From: Enterobacteriaceae bacterium
Lineage (GTDB): Bacteria > Pseudomonadota > Gammaproteobacteria > Enterobacterales > Enterobacteriaceae
Assembly: GCA_902363335.1 (NCBI GenBank)
Contig: CABIZV010000013.1
Coordinates: 1 to 29,692 of the forward strand
DNA: 29,692 nucleotides
Reading direction: 5' to 3'
The notes under the pieces are model-generated. The model was not told where the DNA came from. It ran no database searches and worked only from the letters and a program-made list of their open reading frames with translations. Positions 7,948 through 16,111 of this stretch are shown here, piece after piece (positions within the stretch are counted from its first letter, which is position 1; each line of letters begins with the position of its first letter). Both the position numbers and the translations under genes were made by a program.

Positions 7948-8433
7948 ATGTTAAACCAGTTAGAAAGTCTAAAAGAGCGTATTCATGGACACCACAAACT
8001 GGTCGACCGCTGGCTGAATATTCGTAAGCACCTGCTCGTGGCGTACTACGATTTGGTTGGCCTTAAGCCTGGCAAAGAATCGTTTATGCGGCTTAATGAA
8101 AAAGCGCTCGATAACTTTTGCCAGCGGCTGGTCGACTATCTGTCTGCCGGTCATTTCAGTATTTATGAACGCATTATCCATAAAATGGAAGGTGAGAGTC
8201 CGCTTTTAAACGCCACCAAAATCTGGCCACAGCTGGACGCAAATACCCAACTGATTATGGATTTCTATGACTCGACGCTGGAAAACGCCATTGACCAGGA
8301 CAACGTTTCTCAATTTCAGCAGGCGCTTTCTGATATTGGTGAAGCGCTAGAGGCCCGTTTCCGGCTGGAAGATCAGTTAATCATGCTGGCCTTTAAGACG
8401 CTTAACGAAGGCGAATTCAAACGCCCGGCTTGA
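7948..8433 (+). CDS. rsd: Anti-sigma-70 factor Rsd
   Basis: Rsd binds the housekeeping sigma factor RpoD in stationary phase and frees core RNA polymerase for alternative sigma factors. In E. coli it is also linked to HPr and SpoT. The start was set at the ATG at 7948, giving a 161-residue protein beginning MLNQLESLKERI, like E. coli Rsd (158 residues). An ATG five codons upstream would add residues not seen in the family. The body (LVDRWLNIRKHLLVAYYDLVG) is typical, while the last 15 or so residues diverge. The GCGGGG ribosome site is modest. Its target RNA polymerase is encoded in the same window. Confidence 0.93.
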   Translation: MLNQLESLKERIHGHHKLVDRWLNIRKHLLVAYYDLVGLKPGKESFMRLNEKALDNFCQRLVDYLSAGHFSIYERIIHKMEGESPLLNATKIWPQLDANTQLIMDFYDSTLENAIDQDNVSQFQQALSDIGEALEARFRLEDQLIMLAFKTLNEGEFKRPA

Positions 8434-8457
8434 GATTTAATGTATTAACGCGTAGTT

Positions 8458-8486
8458 TACAATCATTACCTCTGATAATCAGAGGT
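8458..8486 (+). promoter_or_regulatory. rsd-thiC gap: candidate thiC promoter -10 and a hairpin
   Basis: A TACAAT hexamer (8458-8463) with a weak -35 region (TTTAAT, 8436-8441) could start the thiC leader. It is followed by a perfect inverted repeat, ACCTCTGA and TCAGAGGT (8468-8486), with a 3-base loop. That hairpin has no real T run, so it may be a weak rsd terminator or the 5' end of the thiC leader. Neither role is certain. Confidence 0.35.
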
Positions 8487-8491
8487 CGCTT

Positions 8492-8587
8492 CTTGTCGGA
8501 GTGCCCAGTGTGTAAGCACGGGCTGAGACCGTTAATTCGGGATCCGCGGAACCTGATCAGGTTAAGACCTGCGAAGGGAACAAGAGT
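8492..8587 (+). promoter_or_regulatory. TPP riboswitch (THI element)
   Basis: The leader carries the core of the thiamine pyrophosphate riboswitch. GGCTGAGA (8521-8528) binds the pyrimidine half. CGGAACCTGATCAGG (8547-8561) and the following CCTGCGAAGGGAA (8568-8580) form the pyrophosphate-sensing arm. The closing P1 helix pairs CTTG (8492) with CAAG (8581-8584). It lies about 95 bases before thiC. Bound TPP should lower thi operon expression, in E. coli by hiding the ribosome site and by early termination. Confidence 0.96.
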
Positions 8588-8601
8588 TAATCTTCAGTTG
8601 T

Positions 8602-8617
8602 ATCGCCCATGGGCGAT
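8602..8617 (+). repeat. 16-base perfect palindrome in the thiC expression platform
   Basis: ATCGCCCATGGGCGAT is a perfect palindrome between the riboswitch aptamer and the thiC start. As RNA it could form a 6-pair stem with a CATG loop. No T run follows, so it is not a standard intrinsic terminator. It may be part of the switching structure. Confidence 0.5.
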
Positions 8618-8679
8618 CTTCCCTCTTGCTTCATCCGTCGTCTGACAAGCCATATCCTTACTTTTTTCTGGAATGAGCT

Positions 8680-10578
8680 ATGTCTGCCACTACTAAACCA
8701 TCCCGCCGCGAACAGCGCGCCCAGGCCCAACACTTTATCGATACCCTGGAAGGAACCGCCTTCCCTAACTCAAAGCGCATTTACATTACCGGCTCACGGC
8801 CGGATATCCGTATTCCGATGCGTGAGATCCAGCTTAGCCCCACGCTGATTGGCGGTTCGAAAGAGACCCCGCAGTATGAAGAAAATGAAGCTGTACCGGT
8901 CTATGATACCTCCGGCCCATACGGCGACCAGCAGGTGGCGATTAACGTCCAGCAGGGTCTGGCAAAGCTGCGCCAGCCGTGGATTGTTGCGCGCGACGAT
9001 AGCGAAGAGTTAGACGACCGTAGCTCAGCCTATACCAAAGAACGTCTGGCCGATGACGGACTTGATGAGCTGCGTTTTACCGGGTTACTCACGCCAAAAC
9101 GGGCCAAAGCTGGGCGCTGTGTCACCCAGCTACACTACGCGCGCCAGGGGATCGTTACCCCGGAAATGGAGTTTATCGCCATCCGCGAAAACATGGGTCG
9201 CGAGCGTATCCGCAGCGAAGTTTTACGCCACCAGCACCCGGGAATGAGCTTTGGTGCCAGCCTGCCTGAAAATATCACCCCGGAATTCGTGCGCGATGAA
9301 GTGGCCGCCGGACGCGCCATCATTCCTGCCAATATCAATCACCCGGAATCAGAACCGATGATTATCGGGCGTAATTTCCTCGTCAAGGTCAACGCAAATA
9401 TCGGCAACTCGGCGGTCACCTCCTCCATCGAGGAAGAAGTGGAAAAACTGGTGTGGTCTACGCGTTGGGGCGCAGATACGGTGATGGATTTGTCCACCGG
9501 GCGCTACATTCACGAAACCCGCGAATGGATCCTGCGTAACAGCCCAGTGCCGATCGGTACGGTGCCGATCTACCAGGCGCTGGAGAAGGTCAACGGGATC
9601 GCCGAAGATCTGACCTGGGAAGCCTTCCGCGATACGCTGCTGGAACAGGCCGAACAGGGCGTGGACTATTTCACCATTCACGCGGGCGTACTGCTGCGCT
9701 ACGTGCCGATGACCGCGAAACGCCTGACCGGCATTGTTTCGCGCGGCGGCTCGATTATGGCGAAATGGTGCCTCTCTCATCACAAAGAAAACTTCCTGTT
9801 TGAGCACTTCCGCGAAATCTGTGAAATTTGCGCCGCCTATGACGTTTCCCTGTCGCTGGGCGATGGTCTGCGTCCGGGTTCCATTCAGGATGCCAACGAC
9901 GAAGCGCAATTCTCCGAGCTGCATACGCTAGGTGAACTCACCAAAATCGCCTGGGAGTATGATGTGCAGGTGATGATTGAAGGCCCGGGCCACGTGCCGA
10001 TGCAGATGATTAAGCGCAACATGACCGAGGAGCTGGAGCACTGTCATGAAGCGCCGTTCTACACCTTAGGGCCGTTGACCACCGATATTGCGCCGGGCTA
10101 TGACCACTTCACCTCCGGGATTGGCGCCGCAATGATTGGCTGGTTCGGCTGTGCGATGCTGTGCTACGTCACCCCAAAAGAGCACCTCGGCCTGCCAAAC
10201 AAAGACGATGTGAAGCAGGGGCTGATTACCTACAAGATCGCCGCCCACGCCGCCGATTTAGCCAAAGGCCATCCGGGAGCACAAATTCGCGACAACGCCA
10301 TGTCAAAAGCGCGCTTCGAATTCCGCTGGGAAGACCAGTTCAACCTGGCGCTTGATCCCTTCACCGCCCGCGCCTACCACGATGAAACCCTGCCGCAGGA
10401 ATCCGGCAAAGTGGCCCACTTCTGCTCAATGTGCGGGCCAAAATTCTGCTCAATGAAAATCAGCCAGGAAGTGCGCGACTACGCTGCCGCGCAAACCATT
10501 GAAGTGGGAATGGCGGATATGTCGGAAAACTTCCGCGCCAAAGGTGGCGAGATCTACCTGAAAAAGGAGGAAGCCTGA
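8680..10578 (+). CDS. thiC: Phosphomethylpyrimidine synthase (HMP-P synthase)
   Basis: ThiC is a radical-SAM enzyme that rearranges aminoimidazole ribotide to HMP phosphate, the pyrimidine half of thiamine. It draws its substrate from the purine pathway. The 632-residue protein has the non-canonical C-terminal cluster motif CSMCGPKFC (C582, C585, C590) that binds the [4Fe-4S] cluster. The start ATG follows a GGAATGAG segment and keeps the family N-terminus MSAT. It is the first gene of thiCEFSGH and is controlled by the TPP riboswitch just upstream. Its stop overlaps the thiE start by one base. Confidence 0.98.
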   Translation: MSATTKPSRREQRAQAQHFIDTLEGTAFPNSKRIYITGSRPDIRIPMREIQLSPTLIGGSKETPQYEENEAVPVYDTSGPYGDQQVAINVQQGLAKLRQPWIVARDDSEELDDRSSAYTKERLADDGLDELRFTGLLTPKRAKAGRCVTQLHYARQGIVTPEMEFIAIRENMGRERIRSEVLRHQHPGMSFGASLPENITPEFVRDEVAAGRAIIPANINHPESEPMIIGRNFLVKVNANIGNSAVTSSIEEEVEKLVWSTRWGADTVMDLSTGRYIHETREWILRNSPVPIGTVPIYQALEKVNGIAEDLTWEAFRDTLLEQAEQGVDYFTIHAGVLLRYVPMTAKRLTGIVSRGGSIMAKWCLSHHKENFLFEHFREICEICAAYDVSLSLGDGLRPGSIQDANDEAQFSELHTLGELTKIAWEYDVQVMIEGPGHVPMQMIKRNMTEELEHCHEAPFYTLGPLTTDIAPGYDHFTSGIGAAMIGWFGCAMLCYVTPKEHLGLPNKDDVKQGLITYKIAAHAADLAKGHPGAQIRDNAMSKARFEFRWEDQFNLALDPFTARAYHDETLPQESGKVAHFCSMCGPKFCSMKISQEVRDYAAAQTIEVGMADMSENFRAKGGEIYLKKEEA

Positions 10579-11213
10579 TGTATCAGCCTGAATTCCCGAC
10601 GGTACCTTTTCGCTTAGGGCTGTACCCGGTCGTTGACAGCGTGCAGTGGATTGAACGCTTGCTGGCAGCGGGCGTGCGTACAATCCAGCTACGAATCAAA
10701 GACAAGCGTGATGAAGAGGTCGAGGCCGACGTGATTGCCGCCATTGAACTGGGGCGTCGTTATGACGCCCGCCTGTTTATCAATGACTACTGGCGACTGG
10801 CGATTAAGCACAGCGCTTACGGCGTACATCTTGGCCAGGAAGACCTTGAAACCACCGACCTGAAGGCCATTCAGGCGGCAGGATTACGCCTGGGGGTTTC
10901 CACCCACGATGATATGGAGATCGATGTGGCGCTCGCCGCTCGCCCGTCCTATATCGCACTGGGGCACGTTTTCCCGACGCAAACCAAGCAGATGCCTTCC
11001 GCGCCGCAGGGGCTGTCGCAGCTGGCGAATCACATTGAACGTCTCGCCGACTACCCGACCGTCGCCATTGGCGGTATCAGCCTCACGCGCGCGCCTGCGG
11101 TACTGGCGACCGGCGTGGGCAGCATTGCCGTGGTCAGCGCTATCACTCAGGCCGTTGACTGGCGTGAAGCCACGTCACAGCTGCTTTCAATCGCGGGAGT
11201 GGGCGATGAATGA
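10578..11213 (+). CDS. thiE: Thiamine phosphate synthase
   Basis: ThiE joins HMP pyrophosphate and thiazole phosphate to form thiamine phosphate. The TIM-barrel protein has 211 residues, like E. coli ThiE. Family motifs are QLRIKD (37-42), INDYW (68-72), GVHLGQEDL, the loop ALGHVFPTQTK and the phosphate-binding IGGI. The ATG overlaps the thiC stop (TGATG) and is preceded by an AAGGAGG-like ribosome site within the last thiC codons. This implies coupled translation. Confidence 0.97.
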   Translation: MYQPEFPTVPFRLGLYPVVDSVQWIERLLAAGVRTIQLRIKDKRDEEVEADVIAAIELGRRYDARLFINDYWRLAIKHSAYGVHLGQEDLETTDLKAIQAAGLRLGVSTHDDMEIDVALAARPSYIALGHVFPTQTKQMPSAPQGLSQLANHIERLADYPTVAIGGISLTRAPAVLATGVGSIAVVSAITQAVDWREATSQLLSIAGVGDE

Positions 11214-11961
11214 TCGCGACTTTATGCGCTATAGCCGCCAGATTTTACTGGGCGATATCGCGATTGAAGGGCAGCAAAAGCTGCTCGCAAGCCACGTGCT
11301 GATTGTCGGTTTGGGGGGATTAGGCTCTCCCGCCGCGCTGTATCTGGCGGGTGCCGGGGTGGGAACATTGACGCTCGCCGACGACGACGACGTGCACCTG
11401 AGTAACCTACAGCGGCAGATTATCTTCACAACCGATGACGTTGCCCGCCCAAAATCTCAGGTCACCCAGCAGCGGCTATCCCGACTCAACCCGGATATCG
11501 AGCTGGTGGCACTCAAACAGCGGCTGGTGGGAGATGCCCTCAAACATGCGGTCGCGCGTGCTGATGTGGTGCTTGATTGTACCGACAACATGACGACGCG
11601 TCAGGCGATCAACGCCGCCTGCGTGGCATCGGACACACCGCTTATCACCGCCAGCGCCGTCGGTTTTGGTGGCCAGTTAATGGTGCTGACGCCGCCGTGG
11701 CAGCAAGGCTGTTATCGCTGCTTATGGCCGGACGACGCGGAGCCAGAACGAAACTGCCGCACCGCGGGCATTATTGGCCCGGTCGTCGGCATTATGGGGA
11801 CATTGCAGGCGCTGGAAGCCATCAAGCTCCTCAGCGGTATTGAAAGCCCTGGCGGCGAATTACGCTTGTTTGACGGTAAAACCAGCCAATGGCGCGGACT
11901 GGCGTTACGCCGCGCCCTCGGCTGCCCGGTATGCGGAGGGCGGCATGCAGATTCAGTTTAA
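11206..11961 (+). CDS. thiF: ThiS adenylyltransferase
   Basis: ThiF is an E1-like enzyme. It adenylates the C-terminal glycine of ThiS so that sulfur can be loaded for thiazole synthesis. The ATG at 11206 lies inside the end of thiE (8-base overlap) and gives the family's 251 residues. The nucleotide-binding loop is GLGGLG (35-40). Zinc cysteines are C169, C172, C240 and C243, and the conserved cysteine C184 (ERNCRTAG) is present. It is followed by the overlapping thiS. Confidence 0.97.
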   Translation: MNDRDFMRYSRQILLGDIAIEGQQKLLASHVLIVGLGGLGSPAALYLAGAGVGTLTLADDDDVHLSNLQRQIIFTTDDVARPKSQVTQQRLSRLNPDIELVALKQRLVGDALKHAVARADVVLDCTDNMTTRQAINAACVASDTPLITASAVGFGGQLMVLTPPWQQGCYRCLWPDDAEPERNCRTAGIIGPVVGIMGTLQALEAIKLLSGIESPGGELRLFDGKTSQWRGLALRRALGCPVCGGRHADSV

Positions 11962-12145
11962 TGATGAGCTTATCCAGTGTGCCGAGGGGCAAAGCGTCAG
12001 CGCACTGCTCGCTGAGCTGGGGCAGCTTAAACCCGGCACAGCGCTGGCGCTGAATCAACACATCCTGCCGCGTGAGCGGTGGGAACAGCAAATCGTACAG
12101 GCAGGCGACCAGATCCTGCTTTTCCAGGTCATTGCGGGAGGTTGA
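11945..12145 (+). CDS. thiS: Sulfur carrier protein ThiS
   Basis: ThiS is a 66-residue ubiquitin-like protein that carries sulfur as a C-terminal thiocarboxylate to the thiazole synthase ThiG. The required ending ...VIAGG is present. The ATG at 11945 overlaps the last 17 bases of thiF and gives the family length and start (MQIQFNDELIQC). It ends one base before the thiG start. It works with ThiF (activation) and ThiG (acceptor), both its direct neighbours. Confidence 0.96.
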   Translation: MQIQFNDELIQCAEGQSVSALLAELGQLKPGTALALNQHILPRERWEQQIVQAGDQILLFQVIAGG

Positions 12146-12146
12146 T

Positions 12147-12917
12147 ATGTTACGTATAGCCGACAAAACGTTTGATTCACATCTGTTCACCGGCACCGGA
12201 AAATTTGCCTCCCCTCAACTGATGGTAGAGGCCATTCGCGCCTCCGGCAGCCAACTGGTGACGCTGGCGATGAAGCGCGTGGATTTACGCCATCACAACG
12301 ACGCTATCCTGGCGCCGTTGATCGACGCGGGAGTCACGCTGCTGCCAAATACCTCCGGCGCAAAAACAGCAGAAGAAGCCATCTTTGCGGCGCAGCTCGC
12401 ACGTGAAGCGCTGGGCACACACTGGCTGAAGCTCGAAATTCATCCCGATGCCCGCTGGCTGTTACCAGACCCTATCGAAACGCTGAAGGCCGCCGAAGCG
12501 CTGGTGAAGCAGGGTTTTGTGGTGCTGCCCTATTGCGGCGCGGATCCGGTGCTGTGTAAGCGGCTGGAAGAAGTGGGCTGTGCGGCGGTGATGCCGCTCG
12601 GCGCGCCCATTGGCTCGAATCAGGGCCTGGAAACTCGCGCTATGCTGGAGATTATTATCCAGCAGGCCACCGTGCCGGTGGTGGTGGATGCAGGGATCGG
12701 CGTGCCCAGTCATGCCACGCAGGCGCTGGAAATGGGGGCCGATGCAGTACTGGTGAACACGGCGATTGCCGTAGCCGACGACCCGGTGATGATGGCAACG
12801 GCGTTCCGGCTGGCGGTGGAAGCGGGACTTCTGGCGCGTCGGGCCGTACCGGGCGCGCGCAGCAGGCAGGCTAACGCCACCAGCCCGCTAACCGGATTCC
12901 TGGAGGCCTTAGTATGA
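12147..12917 (+). CDS. thiG: Thiazole synthase
   Basis: ThiG condenses deoxyxylulose 5-phosphate, dehydroglycine from ThiH and sulfur from ThiS into the thiazole phosphate of thiamine. The start ATG at 12147, after a GGGAGG ribosome site at the end of thiS, gives the family's 256 residues. K95 in WLKLEIHPD is the likely Schiff-base lysine. The phosphate-binding glycine stretches VMPLGAPIGS and DAGIGVPSHA are intact. Its stop overlaps the thiH start (ATGA). Confidence 0.97.
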   Translation: MLRIADKTFDSHLFTGTGKFASPQLMVEAIRASGSQLVTLAMKRVDLRHHNDAILAPLIDAGVTLLPNTSGAKTAEEAIFAAQLAREALGTHWLKLEIHPDARWLLPDPIETLKAAEALVKQGFVVLPYCGADPVLCKRLEEVGCAAVMPLGAPIGSNQGLETRAMLEIIIQQATVPVVVDAGIGVPSHATQALEMGADAVLVNTAIAVADDPVMMATAFRLAVEAGLLARRAVPGARSRQANATSPLTGFLEALV

Positions 12918-14044
12918 AAACGTTCAGCGATCGCTGGCGTCAGCTTGAGTGGGACGATATCCGTCTGCGTATTAACGGCAAAACGGCGGCCGACGTCGAG
13001 CGGGCGCTCAACGCCTCATCGTTAAGCCGTGATGACCTGATGGCCCTGCTCTCACCTGCGGCGGCTGATTATCTTGAGCCGCTGGCACAGCGGGCGCAAA
13101 AGCTGACCCGCCAGCGCTTTGGTAACACGGTCAGTTTTTACGTCCCGCTGTATCTGTCGAATCTGTGTGCGAACGACTGTACTTACTGCGGTTTCTCCAT
13201 GAGCAACCGTATTAAGCGCAAGACGCTGGACGAAAGCGAAATCCGTCGCGAATGCGAAGCTATCCGGGCATTGGGCTTTGAGCATTTGCTGTTGGTTACC
13301 GGCGAGCATCAAGCCAAAGTCGGCATGGATTATTTCCGTCGCCATCTGCCGGAGATTCGCCACCAGTTCGCCTCGTTGCATATGGAAGTGCAGCCGCTGG
13401 CAACGCAGGAATATGCCGAGTTAAAAACGCTGGGGCTTGATGGCGTGATGGTGTACCAGGAGACCTACCACGAAGGCATGTACGCGCAGCACCACCTGAA
13501 GGGGAAAAAGCAGGATTTTTTATGGCGTCTTGATACCCCTGACCGCCTGGGTCAGGCGGGCATTGATAAAATCGGTCTCGGCGCGCTGATTGGGCTTTCG
13601 GATAGCTGGCGGGTGGATTGCTATATGGTCGCCGAGCATCTGCTGTGGCTTCAGCAGCATTACTGGCAAAGTCGCTACTCCATCTCGTTCCCGCGCTTAC
13701 GTCCGTGCGCAGGCGGGATTGAACCGGCGTCACTGATGGATGAACGGCAGCTGGTGCAGGTTATCTGCGCTTTCCGCCTGTTCTCACCGGACACCGAACT
13801 GTCACTCTCTACCCGCGAGTCGCCGTGGTTTCGCGACAACGTGATTCCGCTGGCCATCAACAATGTCAGTGCGTTTTCAAAAACGCAGCCCGGGGGCTAT
13901 GCCGACAATCATCCTGAGCTGGAACAATTTGCCCCACACGATGGACGCACGCCGGTTGAAGTTGCCAGCGCATTGATGGCACGGGGTTTACAACCGGTGT
14001 GGAAGGATTGGGATAGCTGGTTGGGACGTGCTTCGCAGCATTAA
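12914..14044 (+). CDS. thiH: Tyrosine lyase / 2-iminoacetate synthase
   Basis: ThiH is a radical-SAM enzyme that splits tyrosine into p-cresol and dehydroglycine, the nitrogen donor for the thiazole ring in bacteria that lack the oxidase ThiO. The 376-residue protein has the cluster motif CANDCTYC (C85, C89, C92). It is about one residue from the length I recall for E. coli. The ATG overlaps the thiG stop by 4 bases, so the two partners are translationally coupled. It is the last gene of the operon and marks the left border of the accessory block. Confidence 0.97.
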   Translation: MKTFSDRWRQLEWDDIRLRINGKTAADVERALNASSLSRDDLMALLSPAAADYLEPLAQRAQKLTRQRFGNTVSFYVPLYLSNLCANDCTYCGFSMSNRIKRKTLDESEIRRECEAIRALGFEHLLLVTGEHQAKVGMDYFRRHLPEIRHQFASLHMEVQPLATQEYAELKTLGLDGVMVYQETYHEGMYAQHHLKGKKQDFLWRLDTPDRLGQAGIDKIGLGALIGLSDSWRVDCYMVAEHLLWLQQHYWQSRYSISFPRLRPCAGGIEPASLMDERQLVQVICAFRLFSPDTELSLSTRESPWFRDNVIPLAINNVSAFSKTQPGGYADNHPELEQFAPHDGRTPVEVASALMARGLQPVWKDWDSWLGRASQH

Positions 14045-14416
14045 TGCAAATTGAGTCATGTCGATAAATAGGCCGGAAAGTAGCTCGCAGAGTGAAATGG
14101 CGAGTATTGCTCACGGCAATTATCTTCCTTACGCTGCGTTGGTCGGCTAAATGTGCTGACCAGGGCAGCGTTTCTTCCACTGTTGCCCTGCCCAATCTCG
14201 ATGGATGATATTTTTATATCAATAAGATTTTTCTAGCGATTTAATCTAAAGGTGCAGATTAAATACTCATATTATATTCGGTAACGTATAATTTTCGTGG
14301 CACAGGAATGCTCACGGCTTTTCCGGTGGACTATAATTTTCAAAGACAAGCACTGTACGAATTGCAGCCCTTATTCTTAACGACTTTCTGCAATTTTCCC
14401 AGGACTGGAAACTCGT
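14045..14416 (+). promoter_or_regulatory. Intergenic region thiH to diguanylate cyclase, with candidate promoter
   Basis: No gene is seen in these 372 bases. The first part holds a weak hairpin, GGGCAGC with GTTGCCC (about 14163-14188), without a T run, a poor thiH terminator at best. From about 14200 the sequence turns AT-rich. Two TATAAT hexamers (14287-14292 and 14332-14337) are possible -10 elements for the cyclase. Neither has a good -35 element. The second reads CTATAAT, a form often used by sigma-S, which would fit a cyclase gene but is only inference. Confidence 0.4.
14239..14264. repeat. Perfect 9-base inverted repeat upstream of the cyclase
   Basis: ATTTAATCT (14239-14247) and AGATTAAAT (14256-14264) are perfect inverted arms around the 8-base centre AAAGGTGC. 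The repeat ends 22 bases before the first TATAAT, where an activator or repressor would bind. It could also be a weak RNA hairpin. The regulator is unknown. Confidence 0.55.
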
Positions 14417-15958
14417 ATGAAACATCCCAACAGAAGTCTGTCGTTTACGACCCCTATTTTTATTAGCTTTGCGAGCATTCTCTTCTGTTTTGTTATCATC
14501 GCCACGCTCGTCACGCTGATTCAAAGAAATGATATTATCAATGCTTATCATGGTATTAACCGCAATTTCACGCATAATATTGCGGTCAATTACGCTGAAT
14601 CTATCCTGCACGAAAATGACTACATTTTAGGCCGCGCTACAACCTATTTAGCGCGCAATAATGAACTCGACAATGTGGTAAATAAGGACCCGGAGAAAGG
14701 GCTGCAATCGATGATGCAGTTATTATCGATGATGCCAACGGTTTCCTCGCTCTCTATTGCAGATACCGAAGGCCACTATCTTCGCGCGCCACAGGCGATT
14801 GAACGCGCCAATGCACCCGTATTCGATGCCACCAGCCGTCCGTGGTTTATTCATCAAGGCGATGTCGGGATTTTCAGTCGTTATACCCAACCTTATGTTG
14901 ATTTCTTCACCCACCAGCAAACCATCACGCTGGCAAAACCGGTCATCTCGACCGACGGTAAGTTGAAAGGCACGCTGGCCTTTCACTTCGATCTCACCGC
15001 AATGAGTCATACGCTGCGCCAGATGAAACCGCCGGTAAATGGTGAGTTCTTTATGGTGAATCATAAGGGGCAAGCCCTGCTCCACCCGGATAGCAGCAAG
15101 CTCTTTCAGACCGTGGTCCCGGAAAAATTACTCGACAATATGACAGCGGGTGACGGCGAGATTTTCGATAAACCGAGCCGTACCTGGTACTACTACTATT
15201 CGTTTACCAACCCCGACTGGTTTGTTATTTATAAAGTTTCGGGCAAAACCCTCAGCCAACTTGCTCAGCATGAAAGCATTATCGCCAGCTGGGGCTTTGC
15301 GCTGGCGGCGATCATCATCATCACCTTCGGCTTGTACCTACGCCAGGCATCTCGCGGCATCCTGATGAACATCATCAACGCCATCAAAACCGGTGACAAC
15401 CAGCATGCGCCGGGGCTGGAAGTGATGCTGCACAAAGCCATTGAGGTTAATAAAGAGCGTGAACGTGCTTATGTCAGACAGGCCACGGTGGACTCACTGA
15501 CCGGATGTAAGAACCGTTGGGCATTCGACACCGATATCACCGAGCTAATGAACACGCATCAGCCTTTTGCGCTGGCGTTAGTCGATATTGATAACTTTAA
15601 ATCGATTAACGACACCTGGGGTCATTTGAGTGGCGATATCGTGCTGCGCAATGTCGCCCGCGAAGGCATCACCATCCTCCAGGCGCATGGGCTTTCGCTG
15701 TATCGTTATGGCGGTGAAGAATTTGCGGTCATCTTCACGGCAGAACGGGTTCAGCAGGCGGAAGCGTTACTTGAGCTGTGGCGGATAAACGTCGCCAGCC
15801 GGACATGGCGTGAAGAAGGGCTCAAAGTCACCTTCAGCGCAGGACTTGGCGAATGGCATCTGGAAACACTCGAACATTTGGTTTCCAGCGTCGATGAGGC
15901 ACTCTATAAAGCCAAACGCCAGGGAAAAAATCGCATCCTGCGCACCTCCGACTCTTAA
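14417..15958 (+). CDS. Membrane-bound dCACHE-GGDEF diguanylate cyclase
   Basis: This 513-residue protein should make cyclic di-GMP from two GTP in response to an external signal. A first membrane helix (about 12-35) leads into a periplasmic double-CACHE-like sensor (about 36-285). Typical stretches there are DATSRPWF and TQPYVDFFTHQQTITLAKP. A second helix (about 288-308) and a linker precede the GGDEF domain (about 355-510). The active motif is YGGEEF (GGEEF at 432-436), with the metal and substrate residues of VDIDNFKSINDTWGHLSGD, so catalysis is likely. The inhibitory RxxD site expected five residues before GGEEF is absent (AHGL). The N-terminal part looks more AT-rich than its neighbours. 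I do not recognise a gene name. Confidence 0.92.
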   Translation: MKHPNRSLSFTTPIFISFASILFCFVIIATLVTLIQRNDIINAYHGINRNFTHNIAVNYAESILHENDYILGRATTYLARNNELDNVVNKDPEKGLQSMMQLLSMMPTVSSLSIADTEGHYLRAPQAIERANAPVFDATSRPWFIHQGDVGIFSRYTQPYVDFFTHQQTITLAKPVISTDGKLKGTLAFHFDLTAMSHTLRQMKPPVNGEFFMVNHKGQALLHPDSSKLFQTVVPEKLLDNMTAGDGEIFDKPSRTWYYYYSFTNPDWFVIYKVSGKTLSQLAQHESIIASWGFALAAIIIITFGLYLRQASRGILMNIINAIKTGDNQHAPGLEVMLHKAIEVNKERERAYVRQATVDSLTGCKNRWAFDTDITELMNTHQPFALALVDIDNFKSINDTWGHLSGDIVLRNVAREGITILQAHGLSLYRYGGEEFAVIFTAERVQQAEALLELWRINVASRTWREEGLKVTFSAGLGEWHLETLEHLVSSVDEALYKAKRQGKNRILRTSDS

Positions 15959-15975
15959 ATTTTTCCGTCGTTAGT

Positions 15976-15999
15976 AAAACCCGCCTGGCGGGTTTTATC
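15976..15999 (+). terminator. Terminator after the diguanylate cyclase
   Basis: AAAACCCGC and GCGGGTTTT (15976-15996) form a perfect 9-pair stem with a CTG loop. The T-rich tail TTTTATCTCTTT follows. It lies 17 bases after the stop codon and separates the cyclase transcript from the PTS promoter. Confidence 0.88.
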
Positions 16000-16017
16000 T
16001 CTTTCTCTCACGAAAAA

Positions 16018-16031
16018 TGTAACCGGTTTCA
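16018..16031. promoter_or_regulatory. LacI-family-like operator upstream of the PTS genes
   Basis: TGTAACCGGTTTCA is a near-perfect dyad (two mismatched positions) with the central CG pair typical of LacI-family sites. It differs by one base from TGAAACCGGTTTCA, which I recall as the site of AscG, the regulator of aryl-beta-glucoside genes. A second AANCGNTT core (AAGCGGTT, 16077-16084) lies 56 bases downstream, near the -35, and could allow looping. No LacI-family gene is in the window. Confidence 0.55.
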
Positions 16032-16049
16032 GTTTTTTGAAGCGATCTT

Positions 16050-16065
16050 TGTGATGCCTTACACA
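16050..16065. promoter_or_regulatory. CRP-like binding site
   Basis: TGTGA, six bases, ACACA: nine of ten core positions of the CRP consensus TGTGA-N6-TCACA. Its centre (16057.5) is about 61 bases before the start point predicted from the promoter at 16083-16111. That is the standard class I distance for CRP activation, so sugar-PTS control by catabolite repression is plausible. Confidence 0.6.
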
Positions 16066-16082
16066 CAATCGCTGCAAAGCGG

Positions 16083-16111
16083 TTGTTGATCGTTTCAGCT
16101 CGCGATAAACA
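16083..16111 (+). promoter_or_regulatory. Candidate promoter of the EIIB-EIIA operon
   Basis: TTGTTG (16083-16088), a 17-base spacer and TAAACA (16106-16111). The -10 element is weak, as is common for CRP-dependent promoters. The start point would be near 16118, about 23 bases before the EIIB start codon. Confidence 0.45.
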
